The notes: generated from the sequence alone by a model not told the origin. 53,841 nucleotides of DNA from Acidimicrobiales bacterium (GCA_036270875.1 DATBBR010000034.1:1-53841); one strand, 5' to 3'; shown: positions 33,191 to 42,115, counted from the first letter of the stretch. Numbers and translations: made by a program.

Positions 33191-33554
33191 TCGCCCGGAC
33201 CGGATCGAGATCCGGGCCCTCCGGGTCGTCGGTACCCACGGGCTGCTGCCCGAGGAGCAGGGCCGAGGCCAGCCGTTCGAGATCGACCTCGACGTGAAGG
33301 CCGATCTGAGGAGCGCCGGCGGAAGTGACGATCTCGAGGACACCGTCGACTACGGCCAGGTGGTCGAGCGGGCGGCGGCGATCGTCGCCGGCCCGAGCTA
33401 TCGCCTGCTGGAGGCCCTGGCCGAGGGCATCGCCGCCGCGGTGCTCGCCGACACCCGGGTGACCTCGGTCATCGTCGGAGTGCGCAAACTGCGTCCGCCA
33501 CTGGCTGCGGACCTCGGCTCGGTCGGCGTCCGCATCACCAGGTCCCGCCCGTAG
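33177..33554 (+). CDS. folB: dihydroneopterin aldolase FolB
   Basis: 125 residues. It cleaves 7,8-dihydroneopterin to 6-hydroxymethyl-7,8-dihydropterin and glycolaldehyde. Family features are RIEIRALRVVGTHGLLPEE at the start (usual GxxGxxxxE), FEIDLDVKADL, DTVDYGQVVE, the active-site region RLLEALAEGIA, and the C-terminal VRKLRPPLAADLGSVGVRI. The ATG is chosen; a GTG three codons earlier is equally possible. Its 5' end overlaps the preceding gene and its stop is 3 bp from folK. Confidence 0.92.
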   Translation: MTPGDRPDRIEIRALRVVGTHGLLPEEQGRGQPFEIDLDVKADLRSAGGSDDLEDTVDYGQVVERAAAIVAGPSYRLLEALAEGIAAAVLADTRVTSVIVGVRKLRPPLAADLGSVGVRITRSRP

Positions 33555-33557
33555 GGC

Positions 33558-34007
33558 GTGCGCGCCTTCCTGGGCCTCGGGTCCAACGTCGGGGACCGTC
33601 GCGCCGCCCTGCGACGCGCGGTCGCCTCCCTGCCCGATGTCGAGGCCGTCTCACCGCTGTACGAGACGGAGCCGGTTGGAGGGCCCCCCGAGCAGCGGCC
33701 CTACCTCAACCTCGTCGTCGAGCTGGCCACCGAGCGCACGCCGCGGGAGCTCCTCGAGCTCGGTGGCCGTCTCGAGGAGGCGGAGGGCAGAGTCCGGGGC
33801 GAGCGCTTCGGTCCGCGGCCTCTCGACGTCGACGTGCTCCTGGCCGGTGACCAAAAGCTCGAGGAACCCGACCTCGTGGTGCCCCATCCCCGGATGTGGG
33901 AGCGCCGCTTCGTGCTCGCGCCGCTGGCCGACCTGGCTCCCGAGCTGGTGCCCGAGGGCTGGGAGACGCGCGTTTCCGGCGAGGTCACCAGATTGGGTAC
34001 GCTGTAG
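33558..34007 (+). CDS. folK: 6-hydroxymethyl-7,8-dihydropterin pyrophosphokinase FolK
   Basis: 149 residues. It transfers pyrophosphate from ATP to hydroxymethyl-dihydropterin, supplying FolP. Signatures are FLGLGSNVGDRRAAL, SPLYETEPVGGPPEQRPYLN, and the catalytic loop RFGPRPLDVDVLLAG with the two Mg-binding Asp, then VVPHPRMWERRFVLAPLADL. The start is GTG. The last codons overlap a TACGCT hexamer (33998-34003) that could begin transcription of the next gene. Confidence 0.95.
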   Translation: MRAFLGLGSNVGDRRAALRRAVASLPDVEAVSPLYETEPVGGPPEQRPYLNLVVELATERTPRELLELGGRLEEAEGRVRGERFGPRPLDVDVLLAGDQKLEEPDLVVPHPRMWERRFVLAPLADLAPELVPEGWETRVSGEVTRLGTL

Positions 34008-34060
34008 CCACTGCACGAACGGCACCCTCGCGGAGGGGCCGGAACGTCGAGAGAGGTCGT

Positions 34061-34831
34061 TTGACCAGTTTTCGCCTGATCGGCCCGGGTCGCGCCGGCC
34101 GGTCACTCGCCACGGCCTTGTCGGATGCCGGCTGGGAGCTCGTCGGCATGCTGGGGCCCCACGACGACCTGCGCTCCGCGGCGCACGGCGTCGGTGCCCT
34201 CGTGATCGCCACTCCCGACAGTGCCGTCGCCGCGGTCAGCGCTGCCGTCGACCCCTCGCCCGACACCGTGGTGCTCCACCTGGCCGGATCGCTCGGGCTG
34301 GACGTGCTGGATCCCCACCCCCGGCGGGCGTCGGTGCATCCCCTCGTCACCCTCCCCGAGCCGCGCTCGGGCGCGGCTCGCCTCGCCGCCGGGTGTTACT
34401 TCGCCGTGGCCGGGGACCCGCTGGCCCTCGAAGTGGTGGCGGCGCTCGGAGGCCGAGCCCTGGCCGTGCCCGACAAGGACCGGGCCGCCTATCACGCCGC
34501 CGCGTGCCTGGCCGCCAACCACGTGGTCGCCCTGCTCGGCCAGGTCGAGCGGGTGGCGGCCGGCGCTGGGGTCCCGTTGGCAGCCTTCATGGAGCTCGCC
34601 CGCGGCGCCGTCGACGATGTCGCCGCCGTCGGCCCGGCGCGAGCTCTCACCGGTCCGGTGGTCCGGGGGGACGGGGCCACGATCGAGCGACACCGCGCCG
34701 TGCTGGAGCCCGCCGAGCGGCCCGCCTACGACGCGCTCGTCGAGCTGTCCCAGCGCCTGGTGGAGGCGCGCACTGCGGCCCCGCCCGAGGCCGCGAAGGT
34801 CCCAATTGTGGAGCCCGCCGCGTGCAGGTGA
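34061..34831 (+). CDS. Rossmann-fold protein with DUF2520 domain
   Basis: 256 residues. A short NAD(P)-binding fold begins with the glycine motif RLIGPGRAGRSLATAL and continues ALVIATPDSAVAAV. The C-terminal helical DUF2520 domain includes YHAAACLAANHVVALLGQ and RALTGPVVRGD. The fold resembles ketopantoate reductase and F420/NADP reductases. Its constant position before panC in many actinobacteria suggests a pantothenate role, possibly ketopantoate reduction, but this is inference. The TTG start has GAGAGG 4 nt upstream. The 3' end overlaps panC by 10 bp. Confidence 0.82.
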   Translation: MTSFRLIGPGRAGRSLATALSDAGWELVGMLGPHDDLRSAAHGVGALVIATPDSAVAAVSAAVDPSPDTVVLHLAGSLGLDVLDPHPRRASVHPLVTLPEPRSGAARLAAGCYFAVAGDPLALEVVAALGGRALAVPDKDRAAYHAAACLAANHVVALLGQVERVAAGAGVPLAAFMELARGAVDDVAAVGPARALTGPVVRGDGATIERHRAVLEPAERPAYDALVELSQRLVEARTAAPPEAAKVPIVEPAACR

Positions 34832-35670
34832 TCGAGACGCTCGAGGAGCTGACCCGGACGCTCGAGAAGGAGCGGGCCACGGGCCGCCAGGTCGGCCTGG
34901 TCCCGACCATGGGCGCCCTCCACGCCGGCCATCTGGCGCTGGTGGAACGGGCCCGATCGGAATGCGACACCGTGGTGATGACCATCTTCGTGAACCCGCT
35001 CCAGTTCGATGCCCGCGAGGACCTGGTCAGCTACCCGCGGGACCACGCGAGGGATGTCGAGCTCGCTCGCCGCGGCGGCGTGGACTGCGTGTTCCTGCCC
35101 GCGGAGCAGGAGATGTACCCGGGTCCGGTGCTGACGTCGGTGCGGGTGTCGGGATTGACCGAGGGTCTGGAGGGAAGCGTCCGCCCGGGGCACTTCGAAG
35201 GGGTGGCGACCGTGGTGGCCAAGCTGTTCGCTGCCGTCGGGCGCTCCCGCGCCTACTTCGGCGAGAAGGACTACCAGCAGCTGCTCGTGGTGCGCCGAAT
35301 GGCGGCCGACCTTTCGTTCCCGGTCGAGGTGATCGGCTGCGAGACGGTACGGGATCGCGACGGCGTGGCCCTCTCGAGCCGCAACGCCCGGCTGACCATG
35401 GAGCAGCGGGCGGCCGCCTCCGTGCTGCACCGGGCCCTGCAGGCCGGTCGCAGCGCCGTCGACGGGGGCGAGCGCATCTCGGAACGGGTCTCGGCGGCGA
35501 TGGCGGCGGTCGTGACAGCCGAGCCACTTGCCAAGCTCGACTATGCCGCCGTGGTCGGCGCCACCGACCTGACCGTGCCCGCGACACTCGCTGGCGACGT
35601 CCGCCTGTTGGTCGCTGCTCACTTCGGCTCCACCCGACTGATCGACAACCTCGGAGCGCGGACGCCATGA
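34822..35670 (+). CDS. panC: pantothenate synthetase PanC
   Basis: 282 residues. It condenses pantoate with beta-alanine using ATP. The nucleotidyl-transferase motifs are complete: VPTMGALHAGHLALVERAR (HIGH), FVNPLQFDAREDLVSYPR, YFGEKDYQQLLVVRRM, and VALSSRNARLT (KMSKS equivalent). The first GTG gives MQVIETLEEL, matching typical PanC starts; a GTG two codons later would give a 4-bp overlap with the upstream stop. panB is not in this window, so ketopantoate hydroxymethylation must be encoded elsewhere. Confidence 0.94.
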   Translation: MQVIETLEELTRTLEKERATGRQVGLVPTMGALHAGHLALVERARSECDTVVMTIFVNPLQFDAREDLVSYPRDHARDVELARRGGVDCVFLPAEQEMYPGPVLTSVRVSGLTEGLEGSVRPGHFEGVATVVAKLFAAVGRSRAYFGEKDYQQLLVVRRMAADLSFPVEVIGCETVRDRDGVALSSRNARLTMEQRAAASVLHRALQAGRSAVDGGERISERVSAAMAAVVTAEPLAKLDYAAVVGATDLTVPATLAGDVRLLVAAHFGSTRLIDNLGARTP

Positions 35671-35707
35671 GCGCCCTCCCGCGCCCGATCCTCCCGAAAG
35701 GCAAGAG

Positions 35708-36106
35708 ATGCGACGCCGCATGATGAAGTCCAAGATCCATCGGGCCACCGTGACGGGAGCCGAGCTCGACTACGTTGGCTCGATCAGCCTCGACACCCGC
35801 CTGATGGAGCTGGCCGACATCCGAGAGCACGAGCAGGTGGCCGTGCTCGACATCGACAACGGCGCCCGGTTCGAGACGTACGCCATCGCCGGTCAGGAGG
35901 GCGAGGTCTGTCTCAACGGCGCCGCCGCCCGCCTCGTCCATCCGGGCGACAAGGTGATCGTCCTCACCTACGCCGACTACGAGGACGCCGAGCTCGACGG
36001 GTTCGAGCCGCGCGTCGTGCACGTAGACGCGGCCAACCGGACCGTGGCCGGCCCGGGAGGCTGGGCCGACGAGGTCGACATCGGGCTCCAGCCCACCCAT
36101 CCGTAG
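35708..36106 (+). CDS. panD: aspartate 1-decarboxylase PanD
   Basis: 132 residues. It decarboxylates aspartate to beta-alanine for PanC. The pro-enzyme self-cleaves between Gly24 and Ser25 (DYVGSISLD) to make the pyruvoyl cofactor. KSKIHRATVT at the start and DNGARFETY are conserved. The tail VAGPGGWADEVDIG coincides with a degenerate copy of the 19-bp palindrome family (36047-36065), so the C-terminus may have been remodelled by it. The ATG has AAAGG upstream. Its stop overlaps the nadB GTG by one base. Confidence 0.94.
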   Translation: MRRRMMKSKIHRATVTGAELDYVGSISLDTRLMELADIREHEQVAVLDIDNGARFETYAIAGQEGEVCLNGAAARLVHPGDKVIVLTYADYEDAELDGFEPRVVHVDAANRTVAGPGGWADEVDIGLQPTHP

Positions 36107-37749
36107 TGACGACCCCCGGCCTTCCGGCGGAGCGTCCGGCGGCGCTGGACGTCCTCATCGTCGGGAGCGGGGTGGCGGGTTTGTCGGCCGCCGTGCGGGC
36201 CGCCGGGGGCTCGGGGCTCCGCGTCGGTGTGGCGACCAAGGCGGAGCTGGCCCAGTCGACGACTCGGTGGGCCCAGGGCGGTGTGGCCGCCGTGCTGGGG
36301 GTCGACGAGGACTCGACGGACTTGCACCTGGCCGACACCTTGGCCGCAGGGGCCGGTCTCTGTGACGTCGACGCCGTGAAGGTGCTCGTCGGGGAGGGGC
36401 CGACGAGAGTCGAGGAGCTCATCGCCATGGGAGCGGTGTTCGACCGCCACCCCGGAGGCGGGCTCGCTCTGTCCCGCGAGGGCGGTCACTCGACCGCTCG
36501 TGTCGTGCACGCCGGTGGCGCAGCCACCGGGGCCGAGATCGAGCGGGCGCTGGTCGAGGCCGTGCGGGAGACGGCCGCGGCCCTCCTCGAAGGGTGGTTC
36601 GCCGTTGATCTCGTTGTCGAGGCCGGGCGCTGCCAGGGCGTGGTGGCCCTCGATCCGAGCGGGCAGCCTCACGAGGTTCGGGCGTCCCACGTGGTGCTGG
36701 CGACGGGGGGCGCAGGCCAGCTCTATGCCGTGACCACGAATCCGTCCGAGGCCAGCGGGGACGGCGTCGCCATGGCCCTGCGTCGCGGGGTCGCGGTGGC
36801 CGACGTCGAGTTCATGCAGTTCCACCCGACCGCGCTGCACCATCCGGCCATGCCCCGTCCGCTGCTCTCAGAGGCGCTGCGGGGCCACGGAGCCCGGCTG
36901 CGGGATGTCGACGGTCGGCGCTTCGTCGAGGAGCTGTCGCCGCGCGACGTCGTCAGTCGGGCCATGGCTGCCCGCATGCTCGAGCAGGACGTCGACCACC
37001 TGTGGCTGGACGCCACGGGGCTGGAGCGGTTCGATCAGCGGTTTCCGACGATCGCCTCCTCGGTCCGCTCGATCGGCCTCGACCCGAGCTCGGACTGGCT
37101 TCCGATCGCTCCTGCCGCCCACTACCTGTCGGGCGGGCTGCTGACCGATCTCGACGGGGCGTCCACCCTCCCGGGCCTCTGGGCGTGCGGGGAGGTGGCC
37201 TGCACCGGCGTCCACGGCGCCAACCGGCTGGCGTCGAACTCGTTGCTGGAGGGCATGGTGTTCGCGGCGCGGGTGGTCGAGGCCATCGCTGATGGCCGCG
37301 AAGGGCCCGAGCCCACGGGCGCAATGGGCCCGATGCTGGAGGCGCTCGACGGCGCCCCCGCCAGCTACGTCACCAGCGGCTCCGGCAACGGTGACACGAT
37401 CCCCGTGCGGCTCCTCGACCGTTGTGCGTCCGGCCATTCAGGACAGGAAGCGGCGGCGGCCGACGACGGCGAGGTCGACAAGCGCCGGCACCGGCTCCAG
37501 CAGGCGATGACGATCGGCGCCGGCGTGGTCAGGAGCGAGGAGTCCCTGGCTGCCGCCCGCGCTGTGGTGGAGGATGTCGCCGGCCCGGGTCGCGGGCCGG
37601 CGACCTGGGAGCTGGCCAACCTCGTCGAGGTGGCCAGGGCCGTGCTCGCGGCCGCCGCTGCCCGACGAGAGAGCCGGGGCGCGCACTCCCGCTCCGACTT
37701 TCCTGAGCAGGATCCCGCGCTGCGCTGCCGACTGGTGCCGAGCCGGTGA
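36106..37749 (+). CDS. nadB: L-aspartate oxidase NadB
   Basis: 547 residues. It oxidises L-aspartate to iminoaspartate with FAD, the first step of de novo NAD synthesis. FAD motif VLIVGSGVAGLSAAVRAAGG, substrate-loop STTRWAQGGVAAVLG, FMQFHPTALHHP, AHYLSGGLLTDLDG and GVHGANRLASNSLLEG are all intact. The C-terminal helical domain holds a variant GCCGGC-N11-GCCGGC palindrome (37579-37601) read as VAGPGRGPA. nadA, which uses the product, is not adjacent: nadC follows by 4 bp. NadA should be elsewhere in the genome if the pathway is complete. Confidence 0.94.
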   Translation: MTTPGLPAERPAALDVLIVGSGVAGLSAAVRAAGGSGLRVGVATKAELAQSTTRWAQGGVAAVLGVDEDSTDLHLADTLAAGAGLCDVDAVKVLVGEGPTRVEELIAMGAVFDRHPGGGLALSREGGHSTARVVHAGGAATGAEIERALVEAVRETAAALLEGWFAVDLVVEAGRCQGVVALDPSGQPHEVRASHVVLATGGAGQLYAVTTNPSEASGDGVAMALRRGVAVADVEFMQFHPTALHHPAMPRPLLSEALRGHGARLRDVDGRRFVEELSPRDVVSRAMAARMLEQDVDHLWLDATGLERFDQRFPTIASSVRSIGLDPSSDWLPIAPAAHYLSGGLLTDLDGASTLPGLWACGEVACTGVHGANRLASNSLLEGMVFAARVVEAIADGREGPEPTGAMGPMLEALDGAPASYVTSGSGNGDTIPVRLLDRCASGHSGQEAAAADDGEVDKRRHRLQQAMTIGAGVVRSEESLAAARAVVEDVAGPGRGPATWELANLVEVARAVLAAAAARRESRGAHSRSDFPEQDPALRCRLVPSR

Positions 37750-37753
37750 CCAC

Positions 37754-38737
37754 GTGACCCAGCTGCCCGGTCTCCACCCGCCGCTGCTGGCGGTCCGAGA
37801 GGCGGTCGGTCGCGCCCTGGCCGAGGACCTGTTGCCCCTCGGCGACCTCACGGCTTCGCTCCTGCCCGTCGACAGGCGGACCGACGCCCGTCTGGTCGCC
37901 CGGGCCGAGGGCGTGCTCGCCGGACGCGCCTGCGCCACCGAAGCGTTCGTCCAGGTGGACCCGTCGACCGCGGTGGCCTGGCAGCTGGACGACAGCGCTC
38001 CGTTGACCCCTGGTCGCACCATCGCCACTGTCTGCGGGCCGGCCGGCTCGGTGCTGAGCGCCGAACGCACGGCTCTCAACTTCCTGTGCCATCTCTCGGG
38101 AGTGGCCACCACCACGCGGCGCTTCGTGGATCGGGCTCAGGCGGCCAACCCGGCGACCAGGATCCTCGACACCCGGAAGACGACGCCCGGCTTGCGGGCG
38201 CTCGAGAAGGCTGCGGTGCGCGCGGGTGGCGGGGTGAACCACCGGGGCAGCCTCTCGGACGGCGTCCTCGTGAAGGACAACCATCTGGGCGCCCTGACGA
38301 TCGCCGATGCGGTGGCCAGAGCCAGGCGCGGCTGGCCGGGACGGCTGCTGGAAGTCGAGTGCGACCGGCCCGAGCAGGTGGCCGAGGCGGTGGCCTCGGG
38401 TGCCGGCCAGGTGCTGCTCGACAACATGACGCCCGACGAGGTCGCCGGCTGCGTGGCCATGGTTCGCGAGCGCGACCCCGGCGGGCTCGGCGGTGCCCGC
38501 GTGCTCGTCGAGGTCTCCGGCGGCGTCACGCTCGACTCCGTAGGCGCCTTCGCGGCGGCGGGCGCCGACCTCATCTCGGTGGGAGCGATCACCCACTCCG
38601 CGCCGGCGCTCGACATCGCCCTCGACCTGGCCATGGTCGCCGGCCCGGGAGGCCGGCCCGGCGGCGAGGCTGGCCCGGGAGGCCGGCCCGGCGGCGAGGC
38701 TGGCCCGGGAGGCCGGCCCGGTGGCGTGGAGGCCTGA
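37754..38737 (+). CDS. nadC: nicotinate-nucleotide diphosphorylase (quinolinate phosphoribosyltransferase) NadC
   Basis: 327 residues. It makes nicotinate mononucleotide from quinolinate and PRPP. Family residues are seen in SAERTALNFLCHLSGVATTT, RILDTRKTTPGLRALEK, VNHRGSLSDGVLVKDNHL, EVECDRPEQ and LISVGAITHSAPALDIALDL. The normal enzyme ends near ALDIALDLAMV. Here an extra tail of about 30 residues follows, two and a half copies of a decapeptide GPGGRPGGEA encoded by three 30-bp repeats. The tail is Gly/Arg-rich and probably disordered. The GTG start is 4 bp after nadB. Confidence 0.94.
   Translation: MTQLPGLHPPLLAVREAVGRALAEDLLPLGDLTASLLPVDRRTDARLVARAEGVLAGRACATEAFVQVDPSTAVAWQLDDSAPLTPGRTIATVCGPAGSVLSAERTALNFLCHLSGVATTTRRFVDRAQAANPATRILDTRKTTPGLRALEKAAVRAGGGVNHRGSLSDGVLVKDNHLGALTIADAVARARRGWPGRLLEVECDRPEQVAEAVASGAGQVLLDNMTPDEVAGCVAMVRERDPGGLGGARVLVEVSGGVTLDSVGAFAAAGADLISVGAITHSAPALDIALDLAMVAGPGGRPGGEAGPGGRPGGEAGPGGRPGGVEA
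38639..38730. repeat. three tandem 30-bp repeats with embedded 19-bp palindromes in the nadC 3' end
   Basis: Units beginning at 38641, 38671 and 38701 are nearly identical over 30 bp, the last diverging at its end. Each carries GCYGGC-CCGGGAG-GCCGGC (starting at 38639, 38669 and 38699). The 30-bp period keeps the nadC reading frame and encodes the repeated GPGGRPGGEA tail. Confidence 0.85.
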
Positions 38738-38740
38738 CCC

Positions 38741-39547
38741 GTGCTCCTCGCCATCGACGTCGGCAACACCCAGACGGTCGTCGGCATGTTCGGACCGGGG
38801 GCCGCCGACGCGCCGCCGAGCGTGGACGGCGAGCTCCTCCACCACTGGCGCATCGCGACCGAGTCCGAGCGCACGGCCGACGAGTACGCCCTCCTGGTGA
38901 CCCAGCTGCTCGACCTCAAGGACCTCGACGTCGCCGACACCGTCACCGGCGTCGCCCTGTCCTCGGGCGTGCCCAGGGTCACCGCCGCCCTGCGGGAGAC
39001 GTTCAACCGCTGGTACCCCGTGCCCGTCGTCGTGGTCGAGCCCGGGACCCGGACGGGGATGCCGATCATGATCGACAACCCGAAGGAGGTCGGCGCTGAC
39101 CGGATCACCAACGCGGTGGCCGCTTTCGACCTGTATGGAGGGCCGGCCATCGTGGTGGACCTGGGGACGGCCACCACCTTCGACGCCATCTCGGCGCGTG
39201 GTGAGTACCTGGGCGGGGCGATCGCACCTGGCGTCGAGATCAGCCTCGACGCCCTGTTCGAGCGGGCGGCCGCCCTGCGCCGGGTGGAGCTGGTGGAGGC
39301 TCCTCGGCACCTCATCGGCAAGAGCACCGTGGAGGCGCTCCAGTCAGGCGCCGTCTACGGCTGCGCAGCGATGGTGGACGGCATGTGCCGGCGGCTGGAG
39401 GACGAGCTGGGCCCCTCGACGGTCGTGGCCACCGGAGGATTGGCGGAGCTGATCTGCCGTGTGTGCACCAGCGTGCAGCACCACGAGCCCTGGCTCACGC
39501 TCCACGGGCTGCGGCTCGTCTTCGAGCGCAACATGGCTCCGCGTTAG
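38741..39547 (+). CDS. coaX: type III pantothenate kinase CoaX
   Basis: 268 residues. It phosphorylates pantothenate, the first committed CoA step, and needs K+ or NH4+. The ASKHA-fold motifs are LAIDVGNTQTVVGMF (phosphate 1), DNPKEVGADRITNAVAAF (GADR signature), VVDLGTATTFDAIS (phosphate 2) and GGAIAPGVEISLDALF. The GTG start is 3 bp after the nadC stop, so PanC/PanD products are used within the same operon. lysS follows after 25 bp, a common actinobacterial arrangement. Confidence 0.95.
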   Translation: MLLAIDVGNTQTVVGMFGPGAADAPPSVDGELLHHWRIATESERTADEYALLVTQLLDLKDLDVADTVTGVALSSGVPRVTAALRETFNRWYPVPVVVVEPGTRTGMPIMIDNPKEVGADRITNAVAAFDLYGGPAIVVDLGTATTFDAISARGEYLGGAIAPGVEISLDALFERAAALRRVELVEAPRHLIGKSTVEALQSGAVYGCAAMVDGMCRRLEDELGPSTVVATGGLAELICRVCTSVQHHEPWLTLHGLRLVFERNMAPR

Positions 39548-39572
39548 AGGCCGCCCCAGGATCCGGAGGACT

Positions 39573-40988
39573 ATGCCCGAAGTTCCCTACCGTTTCGAGC
39601 GCACCGACGAGGCGGCCGGCCTGCAGGCCGCGTTCGCCGACCTCGGCGCGGGCGCGGAGTCCGGCGCGTCGGTCTCTGTGGCCGGGCGTCTCATGTTGAC
39701 CAGGCCGCAGGGCAAGCTGACGTTCGCCGAGCTGCGGGACTCGAGCGGCGCCGTCCAGCTCTTCGCTGGGAGCGGCTTCACCCAGCGCTACGAATCGTTC
39801 TCTCGCCTCTCCCTCGGAGACTGGGTGGGAGCGACCGGCGAGGTCGTCCGGACGCGCCGGGGCGAGCTGTCGGTGAAGGTCGGGGCGTGGGAGCTGCTGG
39901 CCGAGGCTCGGCGGGGCTTTGGCGACAAGTGGCGTGGCATCGCAGACCCCGACGTCCGCTATCGCCAGCGCTACGTGGACCTCTGGGCCAACGAGTCGTC
40001 ACGCGACATCTTCGCCCTGCGCAGCCGCGCCGTCAGCCACGTCCGGGCGTGGCTGGGCGATCGCGGCTTCGTGGAGGTCGAGACGCCGGTGCTGCAGCCG
40101 GTGCCGGGAGGAGCGGACGCCCGTCCGTTCGTCACCCACCACAACGCCCTCGACATGGATCTCTACCTTCGGATCGCGCCTGAGCTGTACCTGAAGCGTC
40201 TGGTCGTGGGCGGCATGGAGCGCGTCTTCGAGCTCGGGCGCGTCTTCCGAAACGAGGGTCTTTCGCGCCGCCACAACCCCGAGTTCACGATGCTCGAGCT
40301 CTACCAGGCCTACGCCGACTACACCGACATGATGGAGCTCGTCGAGGAGTTGGTCTCGAGCGTCGCCCGCCAGCTCCTCGGGACCACCTCGCTCACCTAC
40401 GGAGGGCGCCCCATCGACCTGGCCCCGCCCTGGCGGCGGGCCACGATGACCGAGCTGATCGAGGAGCACGCGGGCGCGGCCGTCGACGTCGGCATGACGG
40501 TTCCGGAGCTGCGAGCCATCGCCGCCGCTCACGACGTGCCCGTGGTTCCCTCGTGGGGACCGGGCAAGCTCGTGCTCGAGATCTACGAGAAGACCACCGA
40601 GGCCGAGCTGTGGGGCCCGGTGTTCGTGTGCGACTACCCGAAAGAGGTGTCGCCCCTCGCCCGCGACCACCGCACCCGGCCCGGGCTGGTCGAGCGCTTC
40701 GAGCCCGTTGTCGCCGGGCGGGAGCTGGGCAACGCCTTCTCGGAGCTGGTGGACCCCGACGAGCAGCGGGCCCGCTTCGAGGAGCAGGCGGCCCGACGAG
40801 CGGCAGGGGACCCGGACGCCACGATGGTGGTCGACGAGGACTACCTGCGGGCGCTCGAGTACGGCCTGCCCCCGACCGCCGGGCTCGGGATCGGCATCGA
40901 CCGTCTGGTCATGCTGCTGGGTGACGTGGCCAACATCCGCGACGTGATCGCCTTCCCCACCCTCCGCCCTGAAGCGGGGCGGGACTGA
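39573..40988 (+). CDS. lysS: lysyl-tRNA synthetase, class II
   Basis: 471 residues. The N-terminal OB fold (about 30-110) includes SVAGRLMLTRPQGKLTFAEL. Class II motif 1 lies around FVEVETPVLQPVPGGADARP, motif 2 is RVFRNEGLSRRHNPEFTMLE, and motif 3 is PTAGLGIGIDRLVMLLGD. Some 25 residues shorter at the N-terminus than E. coli LysS. CCGGAGGA lies about 6 nt before the ATG. It is the last gene of the long cofactor run and converges on the polyprenyl synthase gene with a 9-bp gap. Confidence 0.94.
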   Translation: MPEVPYRFERTDEAAGLQAAFADLGAGAESGASVSVAGRLMLTRPQGKLTFAELRDSSGAVQLFAGSGFTQRYESFSRLSLGDWVGATGEVVRTRRGELSVKVGAWELLAEARRGFGDKWRGIADPDVRYRQRYVDLWANESSRDIFALRSRAVSHVRAWLGDRGFVEVETPVLQPVPGGADARPFVTHHNALDMDLYLRIAPELYLKRLVVGGMERVFELGRVFRNEGLSRRHNPEFTMLELYQAYADYTDMMELVEELVSSVARQLLGTTSLTYGGRPIDLAPPWRRATMTELIEEHAGAAVDVGMTVPELRAIAAAHDVPVVPSWGPGKLVLEIYEKTTEAELWGPVFVCDYPKEVSPLARDHRTRPGLVERFEPVVAGRELGNAFSELVDPDEQRARFEEQAARRAAGDPDATMVVDEDYLRALEYGLPPTAGLGIGIDRLVMLLGDVANIRDVIAFPTLRPEAGRD

Positions 40989-40997
40989 TCAGACGGT

Positions 40998-41981
40998 TCA
41001 GCCGGTGGGGATGTCGTCGACCACGATGTGGCCCAGCCGGCCGAGGGCCGAGCCGGTGGGGCTCGAGCTGAACGTCGAGGCGGCCGCGGCGGCCATGTCG
41101 GCGTAGCGCCGGCCGGCGCCGACGGCCGAGGCGATGCCGCCCGACGTGGTCACCATGTCCCGGGCCTTGTCCCGCTGGCTCCGGTCCAGCGGGCGGCCGA
41201 GCAACGACCGCAGCTCGGGGCCGATGCCGCCGTCGCCCAGGGTCCGCAGCACAGGCAGGGTGTAGATGCCCCGCTCCAGGTCCTGGCCGACACCCTTGCC
41301 CAGCTCCTCCTCGGTGGCGACGACGTCGAGGATGTCGTCACGAATTTGGAACACCATGCCGAAGCACTCCCCGAAGGTGGTCAGGGCGTCCACCTGGCGG
41401 CGGTCGAGGTTGGCCGTCAGGCCGCCGATGCGGCAGGCGGCTGCCATCAGGGACGCCGTCTTGTCGCGGATGGTGGCGAGGTAGGCCTGCTCGCTGCGGT
41501 CCACGTCGAAGGCGGTGTGGACCTCGCCGATCTGGCCCTCGCAGAGGCGGGCGAGGGTGGCAGCCAGCAGCCCGGCCACCTCGGTCCCCAGGCTGGCGGC
41601 GATCCCGGCGGCCCGCGCCAGCAGGAAGTCCCCGGCCACGACGGCCACCAGGTTCCCCCACCGGTCGTTGACGCTCTGGACTCCCCTCCTGGTCGTGGCC
41701 TCGTCCATGACGTCGTCGTGGTAGAGCGACGCCTGGTGCACCAGCTCCACCGCGACCCCTCCGAGCAGGACATCCTCGGAGGCGACGGCGTCGCCGGCCG
41801 CGGCCGCGGCCACGGTCAACGAAGGTCTGAGCCGTTTGCCCCCCGCGGCGATAAGGTGGGTTGCGACCTCGCTGAGGAAGGGGTCTTCGGTGGCCACGAC
41901 TCGGCAGAGGGTGTCCTCGAGGCGGGCCAGATCGTCCTCGAGCCCGGGAAGGCCGAGCACCTCAGCGACGTTCACTGTCAC
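40998..41981 (-). CDS. polyprenyl diphosphate synthase (long-chain trans-isoprenyl type)
   Basis: 327 residues. The first Asp-rich motif is LYHDDVMDEATTRRG (DDxxD) and the second FQIRDDILDV (DDxxD), with GGKRLRPSL, LCEGQIGE and the DKTAS segment between. It condenses IPP with allylic diphosphates to make the all-trans tail of menaquinone or a related long prenyl chain. Small residues before the first DDxxD (HQASLY) suggest a long product. Two GTG starts are possible; the one at 41975 would lie 9 nt after TAAGTT and so fits a leaderless start better than the first. Confidence 0.9.
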   Translation of the reverse strand: MTVNVAEVLGLPGLEDDLARLEDTLCRVVATEDPFLSEVATHLIAAGGKRLRPSLTVAAAAAGDAVASEDVLLGGVAVELVHQASLYHDDVMDEATTRRGVQSVNDRWGNLVAVVAGDFLLARAAGIAASLGTEVAGLLAATLARLCEGQIGEVHTAFDVDRSEQAYLATIRDKTASLMAAACRIGGLTANLDRRQVDALTTFGECFGMVFQIRDDILDVVATEEELGKGVGQDLERGIYTLPVLRTLGDGGIGPELRSLLGRPLDRSQRDKARDMVTTSGGIASAVGAGRRYADMAAAAASTFSSSPTGSALGRLGHIVVDDIPTG

Positions 41982-42103
41982 AGGAACTTAGGCGAGATGC
42001 CTACCTTGACGACAACCGACAGGGGGTTGCCTCCCCCAACCGGGGGCCGTCAGAGGGTGGTGGTCCAGAAAAAGAGGAGGGCGAGGAACTGGACAGCCAC
42101 GGG

Positions 42104-42109
42104 TAGAAT
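42104..42109 (+). promoter_or_regulatory. -10 element of the clpC transcript
   Basis: TAGAAT, a near-consensus -10, ends 6 nt before the ATG of a 9-codon ORF. No good -35 is visible 16-18 nt upstream. Confidence 0.55.
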
Positions 42110-42115
42110 GAGATC

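Noticed and set aside
34008-34060. Hairpin CCCTC-GCG-GAGGG before the DUF2520 gene as a possible pantothenate-related riboswitch
   Set aside because: The stem is only 5 bp and the gap of about 50 nt is too short for a known metabolite riboswitch; no conserved motif was recognised.
42081-42103. GGAACT at 42085 as a SigR-type -35 for clpC
   Set aside because: The expected GTT-type -10 at the right distance is absent; only the TAGAAT hexamer is convincing.
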